A stretch of 64,000 bases of DNA. Origin: Enemella evansiae. Its GTDB lineage: Bacteria; Actinomycetota; Actinomycetes; Propionibacteriales; Propionibacteriaceae. Shown here in pieces: positions 44,138 to 54,029 of the stretch. Each line of letters begins with the position of its first letter. Positions within the stretch are counted from its first letter, which is position 1. The stretch lies in the NCBI RefSeq assembly GCF_002250705.1, contig NZ_NMVP01000034.1:1-64000 (forward strand). The letters are read 5' to 3'. Under the pieces are notes generated by a model. The model was given only the letters and a program-made list of their open reading frames with translations, made no database searches and was not told where the DNA came from. The position numbers and the translations under genes were made by a program.

Positions 44138-47100
44138 TCAGCCCTGGGACTGCTGGGACGGCTCCGGGGCCTGCAGCGGCGCGTCGGCGGGCTCGGCCGC
44201 GGGGACCGGATCCGGTACCGGCGGGGGCTGCACGATCGTCTGACCGGTGACCTGGGCCGGCTGCTGATCGGGCTGCTCGGTCCGGTCGGACTGGCCGTTG
44301 TGCGCGTGCGCCGGGGTCTCCGGCTGCTCCGGTTCCTTGTGCTCCGGCGCCTTGTGCTCCTGCTGCTGCGGCTGGCCGTTCTGCCGCGAGCGGTCCTGAC
44401 CGTTCTTGTCACCGCGATCATTCGACTCATCGCGGTCGTTCTTCTCCGAACGATCCTTCTTCTCACCCCGGCCGGACTTGTCGTTCTTGTCGTTCTTCTC
44501 CGACTTGTCCTTGCCGCGCCGGTTCTGATCGCCACCGCGGTTGCGGCCACCACGACCACCACGGCCACCGTGCCGGTCACCGCCGTCGGACGGCGCCTGG
44601 GTCTCCACCGGCATGTCGTGGATCAGGTAGCCGCGGCCCTTGCAGGTCTCGCAGGACTCGGTGAACGCCTCGGCGAGCCCGGTACCGATCTTCTTGCGGG
44701 TCATCTGCACCAGACCGAGGCTGGTCACCTCGGCCACCTGGTGCCGGGTCCGGTCGCGGCCCAGGCACTCCACCAGGCGGCGCAGCAGCAGCTCCCGGTT
44801 GCTCGGCAGCACCATGTCGATGAAGTCGACCACGATGATCCCGCCGATGTCGCGCAACCGCAGCTGGCGTACCACCTCTTCGGCGGCCTCCAGGTTGTTG
44901 CTGGTGACGGTCGCCTCGAGGTTGCCACCGGAGCCGGTGAACTTGCCGGTGTTGACATCGATCACCGTCATCGCCTCGGTGCGGTCGATGATCAGCGAAC
45001 CACCCGAGGGCAGGAACACCTTGCGCTCCAGCGCCTTGGCGATCTGCTCGTCGACCCGGTGCGCGGCGAAGATGTCACCCTGATCGCGGTCCCACTTCTC
45101 GATCCGCTCCGACAGGTGCGGGGCGACGTGCGAGACATAGGCGGTGACGGTGTCGTACGCATCGTTCTGGGCCTGGTTGCCGTCGATGACCAGCTTGCTG
45201 AAGTCCTCGGTGAACAGGTCCCGGACGATCCGCACGGTGGCGTCGGGCTCGGCGTAGAGCTGCTGCGGCGCGGACCCACCGGTCTTCTTCTCGATGGCCT
45301 CCCACTGGGCCTTCAACCGGTTCACATCGCGCACCAGCTCCTCGGTCGAGGCGCCCTCGGCGGCGGTCCGGACGATCACCGAGGCGTCGTCGCCGACCAG
45401 CTCGGCCAGGATGTCCTTGAGCCGCTTGCGCTCGTTGTCGGGCAGCTTGCGCGAGATCCCGGAGAGGTGACCGCCGGGGGCGTACACGATGTAACGCCCG
45501 GGCAGCGAGATGTGGTTGGTCAACCGGGCGCCCTTGGCGCCGACCGGGTCCTTGGTGACCTGCACCAGGATCGACTGACCCGACTTGAGCACCTTCTCCA
45601 TCTTGCGGTTCTGGCCGTCGGCGCCGAAGGAGTCCCAGTCGACCTCGCCGGCGTAGAGCACCGCATTGCGGCCGCGGCCGATGTCGATGAAGGCGGCCTC
45701 CATCGACGGCAGCACGTTCTGCACCTTGCCCAGGTAGACGTTGCCGATCAGCGAGGTGGCCGAGGCCCGGTCCACGTAGTGCTCGACCAGGACGCCGTCC
45801 TCGAGCACGCCGATCTGTGAGAGTTCCTCGTTCTGCCGGATGACCATGGTCCGCTCCACCGACTCGCGGCGGGCCAGGAACTCGGCCTCGGACAGGATCG
45901 GTGCGCGACGCCGGCCGGCGGCGCGGCCCTCCTTGCGGCGCTGCCGCTTGGCCTCCATCCGGGTCGAGCCCTCGATCCCGGTGACCTCGTCGGAGGACCG
46001 GTCGGACTTGTTGCGCCGCGGTTCGCGGACCCGGTCGACGACCTCGACGTTCTCGTCGTCATCGTTGCTGCCGGCCTCACCGCGGCGGCGCCGACGACGC
46101 CGACGACGCCGTCCACCGGAGGACTGCTCGTCCGCATCATCGGAGCCGGAGTCGGAGTCGGAGTCCTTCGAGTCGTCGTCCTTGGCCTGGTCGTCCTTGG
46201 CACCGGAATCGGCGGTGTCGGCACCGTCCCCGGACTCCTGGGCGGTGTTCCCCGAGTCGTCGGAGGCGTTGTCGTTGTCATCCCCCGACCCACCGCGACG
46301 GCGGCGGCGACCACCCCGGCGGCGCCGACGCCGGCGGCCGCCATTGGACTGGTCGTCGGCATCGGAGTCCGAGTCGTCCGAATCGGAGTCCTCGGACTCG
46401 GAATCGTCGTCCTCGCTGTCGCGGTCCTCGGACTCGGCGTGGTCGCTGCCCTCGGGCTCCTCGCCCTCGGTCTCCTCCTCGTCGCCGTCCTCCGCATCAT
46501 CCGCCTCGGCGGCGGGGGTCTCGACCGGCTGCGGAGGCTGGAACGGATTGGCCAGCGCCGCCCGGGACCGCTCGGACTGGTCGGCGGCTGCCGGCTGCTC
46601 GGCGACGGACGCCTCGGTCGGTTGCTGCTCGGCGGGCTGCTCCTCGGCGGCGGGCTGCTCGACCGTGGGCTCCTCGGCCACCGGTTCGGCGGCGGCGGCC
46701 TTCTTGCGGGTGGTGCGCTTGCGGGCCGGGCGGGCCGGTTCGGCGGCGGGCGCCTCGGCCTGGTCACCGGACTCGGCGGGCGCGGGCTCGGCGGTGAGGG
46801 CGGCCTGTTGCTCGCCCCCCTCGGGTGCGGGCTCGGCGGTCTTGCGGCTACGCCGCGTTCGGCGCGGCGCCTCGGCAGCGGGCGCCTCCGCCTTCTTGCG
46901 GCTGGCGCGCTTGCGGGGGGCGGCCTCCTCGGTGGTCGTCCCGTCGCTCGATCCAGACACCGGCGCCTCCGGCGCCACCGGCTCCGGGGCCGCTGCGGGG
47001 GTCTCGACCGGCGCGGGCTCGGCGGGCTTGCTCTCGATCGGGGCCGGCGGACCGGCGGGGCGGCTGGCGGAACGCCGACCGCTGGGCGGGCGGGGCAGGT

Positions 47101-47140
47101 CGTCGTCGGCAGCTGTGTTGTTGTTCTGGTCTTCGAGCAT
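44138..47140 (-). CDS. rne: Ribonuclease E/G
   Basis: A 1000-residue RNase E/G for mRNA decay and rRNA processing. Residues about 1-410 are low complexity: Ala/Pro/Glu and Arg/Lys patches, then Asp/Ser/Glu runs next to Arg clusters (GGRRRRRRRGGRRRRRGG). The catalytic core follows: S1-like domain (SLIGNVYLGKVQNVLPSMEAAFIDIG), 5' sensor/RNase H part, DNase I-like domain with VIDVNTGKFTG and VVDFIDMV, and the zinc link CETCKGRG. The C-terminal tail is again charged. ATG 47140 has AAGGAG upstream. The 293-bp gap upstream must hold its promoter. Confidence 0.93.
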   Translation of the reverse strand: MLEDQNNNTAADDDLPRPPSGRRSASRPAGPPAPIESKPAEPAPVETPAAAPEPVAPEAPVSGSSDGTTTEEAAPRKRASRKKAEAPAAEAPRRTRRSRKTAEPAPEGGEQQAALTAEPAPAESGDQAEAPAAEPARPARKRTTRKKAAAAEPVAEEPTVEQPAAEEQPAEQQPTEASVAEQPAAADQSERSRAALANPFQPPQPVETPAAEADDAEDGDEEETEGEEPEGSDHAESEDRDSEDDDSESEDSDSDDSDSDADDQSNGGRRRRRRRGGRRRRRGGSGDDNDNASDDSGNTAQESGDGADTADSGAKDDQAKDDDSKDSDSDSGSDDADEQSSGGRRRRRRRRRRGEAGSNDDDENVEVVDRVREPRRNKSDRSSDEVTGIEGSTRMEAKRQRRKEGRAAGRRRAPILSEAEFLARRESVERTMVIRQNEELSQIGVLEDGVLVEHYVDRASATSLIGNVYLGKVQNVLPSMEAAFIDIGRGRNAVLYAGEVDWDSFGADGQNRKMEKVLKSGQSILVQVTKDPVGAKGARLTNHISLPGRYIVYAPGGHLSGISRKLPDNERKRLKDILAELVGDDASVIVRTAAEGASTEELVRDVNRLKAQWEAIEKKTGGSAPQQLYAEPDATVRIVRDLFTEDFSKLVIDGNQAQNDAYDTVTAYVSHVAPHLSERIEKWDRDQGDIFAAHRVDEQIAKALERKVFLPSGGSLIIDRTEAMTVIDVNTGKFTGSGGNLEATVTSNNLEAAEEVVRQLRLRDIGGIIVVDFIDMVLPSNRELLLRRLVECLGRDRTRHQVAEVTSLGLVQMTRKKIGTGLAEAFTESCETCKGRGYLIHDMPVETQAPSDGGDRHGGRGGRGGRNRGGDQNRRGKDKSEKNDKNDKSGRGEKKDRSEKNDRDESNDRGDKNGQDRSRQNGQPQQQEHKAPEHKEPEQPETPAHAHNGQSDRTEQPDQQPAQVTGQTIVQPPPVPDPVPAAEPADAPLQAPEPSQQSQG

Positions 47141-47433
47141 TCGCTCTCCTTCGACCGGCCGGGGCCGGCGTACGGCTGCGCACCGCGGGCGCTCACCGAG
47201 GTGGCGCAGGCAGACGGCGCTGCAGAAGCTTTCAGTCCGTCCCGGTCGTGGTCGTGTGGTCTGCCGCGGTCGCCAGGCGTCGCGGTCGGGACCGGATCGT
47301 GGTCTGTCACCCCACGAGAACACCGATTCCAGGACGAGGAGCACCGGCGGTGCCCCCAAACCTGCGGCCAAGTATCCCACATCGGAGCGCAATGCCCCAG
47401 TTCCGCGATCGAAGTGTCGGCGAGCGGCCCGGT

Positions 47434-48141
47434 TCAGGCCAGCGGGTCGGCCAATCCGTCGGGTCCGAGCTCGCCCTGCGCCAGCCGGGTGATCAGCACC
47501 GCCGGCGGCACCTCGAAGCGTTCATCGACCCGGGCCATCGCCTGCAGCACGTCGTCGGGACGGACCAGCGGCACCTGGTGCCGGCTGAGCAGATCGAGCG
47601 CACCCTCGCCCACCTCGAGGCGGACCACCGCGGCGCGCGCGTCGAACTCCCGGATGCCGTTCTTGGTGAGCCGTTCGACCAGCACCGAATCGGCCGCCAG
47701 CAGCTTCTCGGCCGCCGCGCCCACCACCGCCTCGTCGAATCCTGCCCAGCCGATCCGCCACGCCGACCCGGTGAGCCGGTCGGCCAGCGCACCGGGGCCG
47801 GCCTCGACCACCTGCACCAGATCCAGCCCGGGCGGCATCGCCGCGCCCAGTTCGCGGAGCACCGCCTCGGGGTCACAGCGCGCCGCGAGGCCGATCTCCA
47901 GGTACTCGGCCTCGGTGGCGGCACCGGTCGGGGAGGCATTCGCGAACGACACCCGCGGATGCGGATTGAAACCCGAGGAGTAGGCCATCGGGATCGCGGC
48001 GCGGCGCAGCGCCCGCTCGAAGGCGCGGGAGAAGTCGCGGTGGCTGGTGAAGCGCGCCCGGCCGCGCTTGGCGTACCGGATCCGCAGCTTCTGCACCGGG
48101 GGTGCCTGCTGTTCGGGTTGTCTGCGCTTCGTCCCTGCCAC
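47434..48141 (-). CDS. TIGR03936-type radical-SAM-associated protein (DUF2344)
   Basis: A 235-residue protein: KLRIRYAKRGRARFTSHRDFSRAFERALRRA, then IPMAYSSGFNPHPRVSFANASPTG, the hallmark of this family, whose members accompany a B12-binding radical SAM protein near rne. It probably assists that enzyme in an RNA- or ribosome-related modification not yet defined. Here the partner is 4 kb away at 52.05-54.03 kb. It lies upstream of rne on the same strand, 293 bp away, and is divergent from the malic enzyme gene. Confidence 0.85.
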   Translation of the reverse strand: MAGTKRRQPEQQAPPVQKLRIRYAKRGRARFTSHRDFSRAFERALRRAAIPMAYSSGFNPHPRVSFANASPTGAATEAEYLEIGLAARCDPEAVLRELGAAMPPGLDLVQVVEAGPGALADRLTGSAWRIGWAGFDEAVVGAAAEKLLAADSVLVERLTKNGIREFDARAAVVRLEVGEGALDLLSRHQVPLVRPDDVLQAMARVDERFEVPPAVLITRLAQGELGPDGLADPLA

Positions 48142-48229
48142 GACAGAGCAGCGTAGCCCGATGCGGTGCGGATCACGCTTCCCGCTCCCGACTGTCCCCG
48201 AGGTCGCCGGGGGAACTAGAGTCGCGTCC

Positions 48230-49963
48230 GTGGCACGTCAATTCAGCTTTCATTCCGACGAGAACGGCGAAAAGGTCGAGATCGCGATCCGCGGTCGCCA
48301 GATCCTGGACCGGCCGATGATCAACTTCGGCACCGCGTACCCCCATGAGGAGCGCAACGCGCTGGGCCTGACCGGCCTCCTGCCACCCGCGGTGAGCTCC
48401 ATCGACACCCAGGTCGCCCGGACCTACCAGCAGTACTCCGCGCAGCCCGACGACCTGAGCAAGAACATCTATCTGACCCAGTTGCAGGACCGCAACGAGA
48501 TCCTCTTCTACCGCCTGCTGGCGGCGCACCTGGAGGAGATGCTGCCGATCATCTACACCCCGACCATCGGTGAGGCGATCCAGCAGTACTCGACCTGGTT
48601 CGGCCGTCCCCGCGGGATCTTCCTGTCCATCGACGACCCGGACGGCATCGAGCAGGCCCTGCAGGCCGGCGGCCAGAGCGCCGAGGACGTCGACCTGATC
48701 GTGGTCACCGACTCCGAGGGCATCCTCGGCATCGGCGACCAGGGTGTCGGCGGGATCCGCATCTGCGTCGGCAAGCTGTCGGTCTACACCGCCGCGGCCG
48801 GGATCCATCCGCTGCGGGTGATGCCGGTGGTGCTCGACGTCGGCACCGACAACATGGAACTGCTCAACGACGAGGCCTACCTCGGCGTCCGGCACGCCCG
48901 GGTCCGCGGTGAGCAGTACGACCAGTTCGTCGAGCGCTTCGTCAGCACCGCGAACCGGATGTTCCCCAAGGCACTGCTGCACTGGGAGGATCTCGGCGCC
49001 TCGAACGCGCACCGGATCCTGCAGACCTACCGCGAGGACTACCTGACCTTCAACGACGACATCCAGGGCACCGCCGCCGTCGTGGTGGCCGCCCTGCTGG
49101 CCTCGGTGCAGGCCAAGGGCGAGAAGCTGGCCGACCAGAAGTTCGTGATCCACGGTGCCGGCACCGCCGGGATCGGGGTGGCGGATCTGCTGGTGGACAT
49201 CATGGTGCGCGACGGGCTGAGCGAGGACGAGGCCCGCAGGCGGTTCTGGTGCCTGGGTTCGCGCGGCCTGCTGCACACCGGGATGAAGCTGCGGCCCTTC
49301 CAGGAGCCGTACGCCCGGGCGGCGGCCGAGCTGTCCGACTGGGGCCTCACCGGGGAGACCGCGGATCTGGCGACCACCGTGGACCGGGTGCAGCCGACCG
49401 TGCTGATCGGCACCTCGGCCCAGCCCGGTGCGTTCTCCGAGCCGATCGTTCGCAGCATGTACGCCCATTGCCCGCGGCCGGTGATCATGCCGCTGTCGAA
49501 CCCGACCAGGCTCTCCGAGGCACTGCCGGTCGATCTGCTGACCTGGACCGACGGCAACGTGCTGATGGCCACCGGCTCCCCGTTCCAGCCCGTCACCCTG
49601 GACGGCACCACCTACCAGATCGCGCAGGCCAACAACGCGCTGGTCTTCCCCGGCATCGGGCTGGGTGCGATCGTCGCGGAGGCCAGCCGGGTCACCGACC
49701 ACATGATCGCCGCCGCGGCCGAAGCGGTCGCGGAGATCACCGATGCCAGCAAGCGCGGCGCCCCGGTGCTGCCGCCGATGACCGACCTGCGCGCGGTCTC
49801 CGCCGAGGTCGCGGTCAGGGTCGCCGGGGCCGCGGTCAAGGACGGCGTGGCCCAGAAGACCCTCGAGAACCCGGTTCAGGACATCTACGCCCGGATGTGG
49901 AAGCCGCAGTACCCGACGATCGAGGTCGTCACCAACGAGTTCACCCCGACCCGGCGGAACTGA
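48230..49963 (+). CDS. maeA: NAD-dependent malic enzyme (possibly malolactic-type)
   Basis: A 577-residue malic enzyme that decarboxylates malate to pyruvate with NAD. Motifs: LPIIYTPTIGEAIQQYSTWFGRPRGIFL, VVTDSEGILGIGDQGVGG (family), LHWEDLGASNAHRIL, FNDDIQGTAAVVVAAL, and the dinucleotide fold GAGTAGIGVADLLVD. GTG 48230 is chosen; upstream codons in this frame are shadow of the opposite gene. The related malolactic enzyme, which gives lactate directly, cannot be excluded by eye. It sits between two divergent or convergent minus-strand genes. Confidence 0.9.
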   Translation: MARQFSFHSDENGEKVEIAIRGRQILDRPMINFGTAYPHEERNALGLTGLLPPAVSSIDTQVARTYQQYSAQPDDLSKNIYLTQLQDRNEILFYRLLAAHLEEMLPIIYTPTIGEAIQQYSTWFGRPRGIFLSIDDPDGIEQALQAGGQSAEDVDLIVVTDSEGILGIGDQGVGGIRICVGKLSVYTAAAGIHPLRVMPVVLDVGTDNMELLNDEAYLGVRHARVRGEQYDQFVERFVSTANRMFPKALLHWEDLGASNAHRILQTYREDYLTFNDDIQGTAAVVVAALLASVQAKGEKLADQKFVIHGAGTAGIGVADLLVDIMVRDGLSEDEARRRFWCLGSRGLLHTGMKLRPFQEPYARAAAELSDWGLTGETADLATTVDRVQPTVLIGTSAQPGAFSEPIVRSMYAHCPRPVIMPLSNPTRLSEALPVDLLTWTDGNVLMATGSPFQPVTLDGTTYQIAQANNALVFPGIGLGAIVAEASRVTDHMIAAAAEAVAEITDASKRGAPVLPPMTDLRAVSAEVAVRVAGAAVKDGVAQKTLENPVQDIYARMWKPQYPTIEVVTNEFTPTRRN

Positions 49964-49976
49964 GCCCGGGCTCGAC

Positions 49977-52001
49977 TCACAGATAGTTGCCGATCGGGCC
50001 CGGGTCGCTCTGCCGACCCGGGTCCGAGGGCAGATCCTCCGGCAGCAGCGTACGGACCTGCTCCGGTGTCGGCTGGCCGAGCCCGACCAGGCGTACCCCC
50101 TGCAGGGAAATGGCTTCCTCGAACAGATTCCGGACGTGGCGCCCGTTGCCGAACCCCTGCGGCCGCGGCGACGGCAGCCCGACCCGGATCGCTTCCAGCA
50201 ACCCGGGCCCGGCGACGAAGGAGTTCGCCCGCAGCAGCCGGCCGAAGATCTCCATCAGCTCGTCATCCCCGTAACCGGGGAACTCGATGGTGACCGGGAA
50301 CCGGCTCGCCAGCCCCGAGTTGGCCTGCAGGAAGTGCCGCAGTTCGACCGGATAGCCGGCGACGATCACCACCACCTCGTCGCGGTGGTCCTCCATCAGC
50401 TTCAGCAGGGTCGCGACCGCCTCGTGGCCGAAGTCGCGCGGTGAATCCTTCGGGATCAGCGAGTACGCCTCGTCGATGAACAGCACCCCGCCGCGGGCCT
50501 GTTCGAAGACCGCCTCCACCTTCGGCGCGGTCTGCCCGATGTATTCCCCCACCAGGTCGCTGCGGGCCGCCTCGACCAGGTGACCGCGCTCCAACACGCC
50601 CAGCTCGGCGTACAACCGCGCCAGGATCCGGGCCACCGTGGTCTTGGCGGTCCCCGGGTCACCGATGAAGACCATGTGTCGGGACCGGGCCGGGACCTGC
50701 ATCCCGGCCTGGATCCGGATCCGGTCGGCCTGGATCTCGGCCACCAGCCGGTTCACCCGGTCCTTCACCGTGGCCAGCCCGACCAGGTTGTCCAGCTCGG
50801 TCCGCGGGTCGAGGTCGCTGACCGGTTCGACCGTCAGCGGGGCGGGTGCCGCCGCGCCCTCGTCGACGGCCCGGACGGCGAGCGGTGCCGCGCGCCGCTC
50901 GTTGGCGCGGCGCTGCCACGCCGGTTCGCGGGTACGCCGGGCGGCGGCGCTGTCGAACACCGAGCGGAAGTCCTGCAGGAAACCGTCGGTGACCGATGCC
51001 TTGGCGAAGACGAGTGCGTTGTCCGCACCGCTGGCGGCGTCCAGGGCCGAGTACGCCCCCACCCAGGCACGGCAGGCGTCGACCTGCCCGTTGACCATCG
51101 CCCGGACCAGCCAGCGCCGCAGCCGACCCGACCAGGTCGAGTGGTCGTAGTCCGCCAGCCGCGTCAACCGGTCGTCGGCCTCGGTGACGACACCGACACC
51201 GGCGGCGCGGAGGAAGGCCGGGCTCAGCTCCGCGCGCCCGTGCGCCTTCGCCAGGGTGGCCAGCACCTCCCCGGTCTCCGGGCCGCCGTCGACCTCGGCG
51301 TGCAGATGCTCGTGCACCTGCACGAACCGCTGCCAGATGTCGGCGGTGACCTGCGGGTGCAGGAAGTCGGGCAGCGCGTGGTGGTCCTCCGGTCCCAGCA
51401 GGGTGTTGGCGAACCAGATACCGCGGCCCTCGGGCACGAAGATCTGCTCGTCGGCCAACGCGCGGTCCAGGAAGCCACCGGCGATCCGCATCCGCTCGCT
51501 CAGTTGTGGGATCTCGGCATAGAGGTCGAGCACCGCATGGGTGATCTCGGCCGCCTGCCGGCACTCCTCGGGACCCGGCGTACCGTCGATCCACGGCAGG
51601 CTGGCGATCGGCCAGGACTGGTAGCTGGTGCTCAGATAGTTCATCGAGGGGCCCGGACCGGGGCGCTTGTCGGCGATCGCCCAGTCGGTCACCAGTTCAT
51701 AGCGCAGCAGCCGCAGCGGCCCGGTCCAGGTCGAGTAGGCACCACCGACGTGGACCTGCAGGTTGAACAGGGTGACGATCGACAGCGGCACCGCACCGGG
51801 GCCGAGCAGCTCGGAGCTGCGCGAGACCAGCTGCGGGTGCAGCTCGCGGGCCATCGTCGCGACCCGTTCCCGGGCGTCATCGAGCCACCCGGGCGGCAGC
51901 ACCCACGGGTCGTGGTCACCGAGGATGTCGACGTAGAGGTCGTCGGTGAACAGCACCTTCAGGTGATCCGGCAGCTCCAGCTCGCTCAACTCATCCCTCA
52001 C
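49977..52001 (-). CDS. CbxX/CfxQ-type AAA ATPase with long N-terminal domain
   Basis: A 674-residue protein. The C-terminal 270 residues are a CbxX-type AAA domain: DNLVGLATVKDRVNRLVAEI, Walker A FIGDPGTAKTTVARIL (Ala in place of the third Gly), Walker B VLFIDEAYSLIPKDS, sensor ASRFPVTIEFPGY and GFGNGRHVRNLFEEAI. The N-terminal 370 residues have no domain I recognise; GGAYSTWTGPLRLLRYELVTDWA and repeated Trp/Leu helices suggest a folded partner-binding part. Its target protein is unknown. The ATG is at 52001. Confidence 0.82.
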   Translation of the reverse strand: MRDELSELELPDHLKVLFTDDLYVDILGDHDPWVLPPGWLDDARERVATMARELHPQLVSRSSELLGPGAVPLSIVTLFNLQVHVGGAYSTWTGPLRLLRYELVTDWAIADKRPGPGPSMNYLSTSYQSWPIASLPWIDGTPGPEECRQAAEITHAVLDLYAEIPQLSERMRIAGGFLDRALADEQIFVPEGRGIWFANTLLGPEDHHALPDFLHPQVTADIWQRFVQVHEHLHAEVDGGPETGEVLATLAKAHGRAELSPAFLRAAGVGVVTEADDRLTRLADYDHSTWSGRLRRWLVRAMVNGQVDACRAWVGAYSALDAASGADNALVFAKASVTDGFLQDFRSVFDSAAARRTREPAWQRRANERRAAPLAVRAVDEGAAAPAPLTVEPVSDLDPRTELDNLVGLATVKDRVNRLVAEIQADRIRIQAGMQVPARSRHMVFIGDPGTAKTTVARILARLYAELGVLERGHLVEAARSDLVGEYIGQTAPKVEAVFEQARGGVLFIDEAYSLIPKDSPRDFGHEAVATLLKLMEDHRDEVVVIVAGYPVELRHFLQANSGLASRFPVTIEFPGYGDDELMEIFGRLLRANSFVAGPGLLEAIRVGLPSPRPQGFGNGRHVRNLFEEAISLQGVRLVGLGQPTPEQVRTLLPEDLPSDPGRQSDPGPIGNYL

Positions 52002-52049
52002 TCCCGGTGGCGTCGCGCGGTCAGGCTAACCGGTGCCGGGGCCAGCGAC

Positions 52050-54029
52050 TCAGGTCGCTTCGGAGTCGGCGAGCACGCTGGGGCGAACCGTGGGCAGCGG
52101 CAGCAGCACCTGGCCGGTGGGGCCGATCTGGATCTCGGTGTCCATCTGCGGACAGACCCCGCAGTCGAAGCACGGTGTCCACCGGCAGTCGTCGACCTCG
52201 ACCTCATCGAGCGCGTCCTGCCAGTCCTCCCAGAGCCAGTCGCGGTCCAGGCCGGAGTCGAGGTGGTCCCAGGGCAGCACCTCGTCGTAGTCGCGTTCGC
52301 GGGTGGTGTACCAGTCGACATCGATCCCGTACGCCGCCAGCTCGGCCTCGGCGCAGGCCATCCAGCGGTCGTAGGAGAAGTGCTCGGACCAGCCGTCGAA
52401 GCGGCCGCCGTCGCGCCAGACCGCCTCGATGACCTTGCCGACGCGCCGGTCACCGCGGGACAGCAGGCCCTCGACGATGCCCGGTTTTCCATCGTGGTAA
52501 CGGAATCCGATCGCCTTGGCGAACTGCTTGTCGGAGCGGATGGCGTCCTTCAGCTTGGCCAACCGGGCGTCGGTGGTCTCGGTGTCGAGCTGCGCCGCCC
52601 ACTGGAACGGGGTGTGCGGCTTGGGCACGAAGCCGCCGATCGACACGGTGCAACGGATATCGCGGGTGCCGGCCTCCTTGCGGCCCGTCTCGATCACCCG
52701 CTTGGCCAGGTCGGCGATCGCCAACACGTCCTCATCGGTCTCGGTCGGCAGACCGCACATGAAATAGAGCTTCACCTGCCGCCAGCCGTTGGCGTACGCC
52801 GTCGCGACCGTGCGGATCAGATCGTCCTCGTCCACGGTCTTGTTGATCACCCGGCGCATCCGCTCCGAGCCGCCCTCGGGGGCGAAGGTGAGCCCGGAGC
52901 GGCGGCCGTTGCGGGTGAGTTCGTTGGCCAGGGTGATGTTGAACGCGTCCACCCGGGTGGAGGGCAGCGAGAGCGAGACATTGCTGCCCTCGTAGCGATC
53001 CGCGAGCTGTTTGGCGACCTCGGAGATCTCGGTATGGTCGGCGCTGGACAGCGACAACAGGCCGACCTCCTCCAGCCCGGTGGCCTTCAACCCGTCCTCG
53101 ACCATCGAGCCGATCGTGGTGATGTTGCGTTCGCGGACCGGGCGGGTGATCATCCCGGCCTGGCAGAAGCGGCAACCGCGCGTACACCCCCGGAAGATCT
53201 CCACCGAATAGCGCTCGTGCACGGTCTCGGCGAGCGGTACCAGCGGCTTCTTCGGATACGGCCAGGCGTCCAGATCCATCACGGTGTGCTTGGCGATCCG
53301 GAACGGTACGCCGGAGCGATTCGGCGCGACCTGCTGGATCCGGCCGTCGTCGAGATGGCTGACGTCGTAGAACTTCGGCACATAGACCCCACCGGAGGCG
53401 GCGAGGCGGAGCAGCAGCCCGTCGCGACCATCCGGGCGCCCCTCGGCCTTCCACTCGCGGATCACCTCGGAGATCTTCAGCGAGATCTCCTCACCGTCGC
53501 CGAGCACGGCGGCGTCGATGAAGTCGGCGATCGGTTCGGGGTTGAAGGCGGCGTGCCCGCCGGCGAGCACGATCGGGTCGTGCTCGCGCCGATCCGCGGC
53601 ATGGATCGGCAGCTGCGCCAGATCGAGGGCGTTCAGCAGGTTGGTGTAGCCGAGTTCGGTGGCGAAGGAGACCCCGAGCACGTCGAAGGCGCCGACCGGG
53701 CGGTGCGAGTCGAGGGTGAACTGCGGCAGGCCGTTGGCCCGCATCACCTGCTCCATGTCCGGCCAGACCGAATAGGTCCGTTCGGCGAGGATCCAGTCGC
53801 GTTCGTTGAGCACCTCGTAGAGGATCGCCACGCCCTGGTTGGGCTGGCCGACCTCGTAGGCGTCCGGATACATCAGGCACCAACGGACCTCGGCGGCGTC
53901 CCAGTCCTTGACGACACTGTTGTGCTCGCCGCCGACATACTGGATCGGCTTGCTCACCTGGGCGAGCAGCGGTTCCAGCCGATCGAAGATCGACTCGGGC
54001 GAGGGTGCGGTCATCGGGTCGGGACTCAT
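52050..54029 (-). CDS. TIGR03960-type B12-binding radical SAM protein
   Basis: A 659-residue protein with an N-terminal B12-binding-like region (RWCLMYPDAYEVGQPNQG, FDVLGVSFATELGYTN) and a radical SAM barrel whose cluster motif is FRGCTRGCRFCQAGMITRP (CxxxCxxC). The C-terminal part has FDCGVCPQMD (CxxC). The family acts with the TIGR03936 protein next to rne; its reaction is not established. ATG 54029 is preferred; ATG 54014 is the other option. Its partner gene is separated from it by the AAA ATPase and malic enzyme genes. Confidence 0.87.
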   Translation of the reverse strand: MSPDPMTAPSPESIFDRLEPLLAQVSKPIQYVGGEHNSVVKDWDAAEVRWCLMYPDAYEVGQPNQGVAILYEVLNERDWILAERTYSVWPDMEQVMRANGLPQFTLDSHRPVGAFDVLGVSFATELGYTNLLNALDLAQLPIHAADRREHDPIVLAGGHAAFNPEPIADFIDAAVLGDGEEISLKISEVIREWKAEGRPDGRDGLLLRLAASGGVYVPKFYDVSHLDDGRIQQVAPNRSGVPFRIAKHTVMDLDAWPYPKKPLVPLAETVHERYSVEIFRGCTRGCRFCQAGMITRPVRERNITTIGSMVEDGLKATGLEEVGLLSLSSADHTEISEVAKQLADRYEGSNVSLSLPSTRVDAFNITLANELTRNGRRSGLTFAPEGGSERMRRVINKTVDEDDLIRTVATAYANGWRQVKLYFMCGLPTETDEDVLAIADLAKRVIETGRKEAGTRDIRCTVSIGGFVPKPHTPFQWAAQLDTETTDARLAKLKDAIRSDKQFAKAIGFRYHDGKPGIVEGLLSRGDRRVGKVIEAVWRDGGRFDGWSEHFSYDRWMACAEAELAAYGIDVDWYTTRERDYDEVLPWDHLDSGLDRDWLWEDWQDALDEVEVDDCRWTPCFDCGVCPQMDTEIQIGPTGQVLLPLPTVRPSVLADSEAT

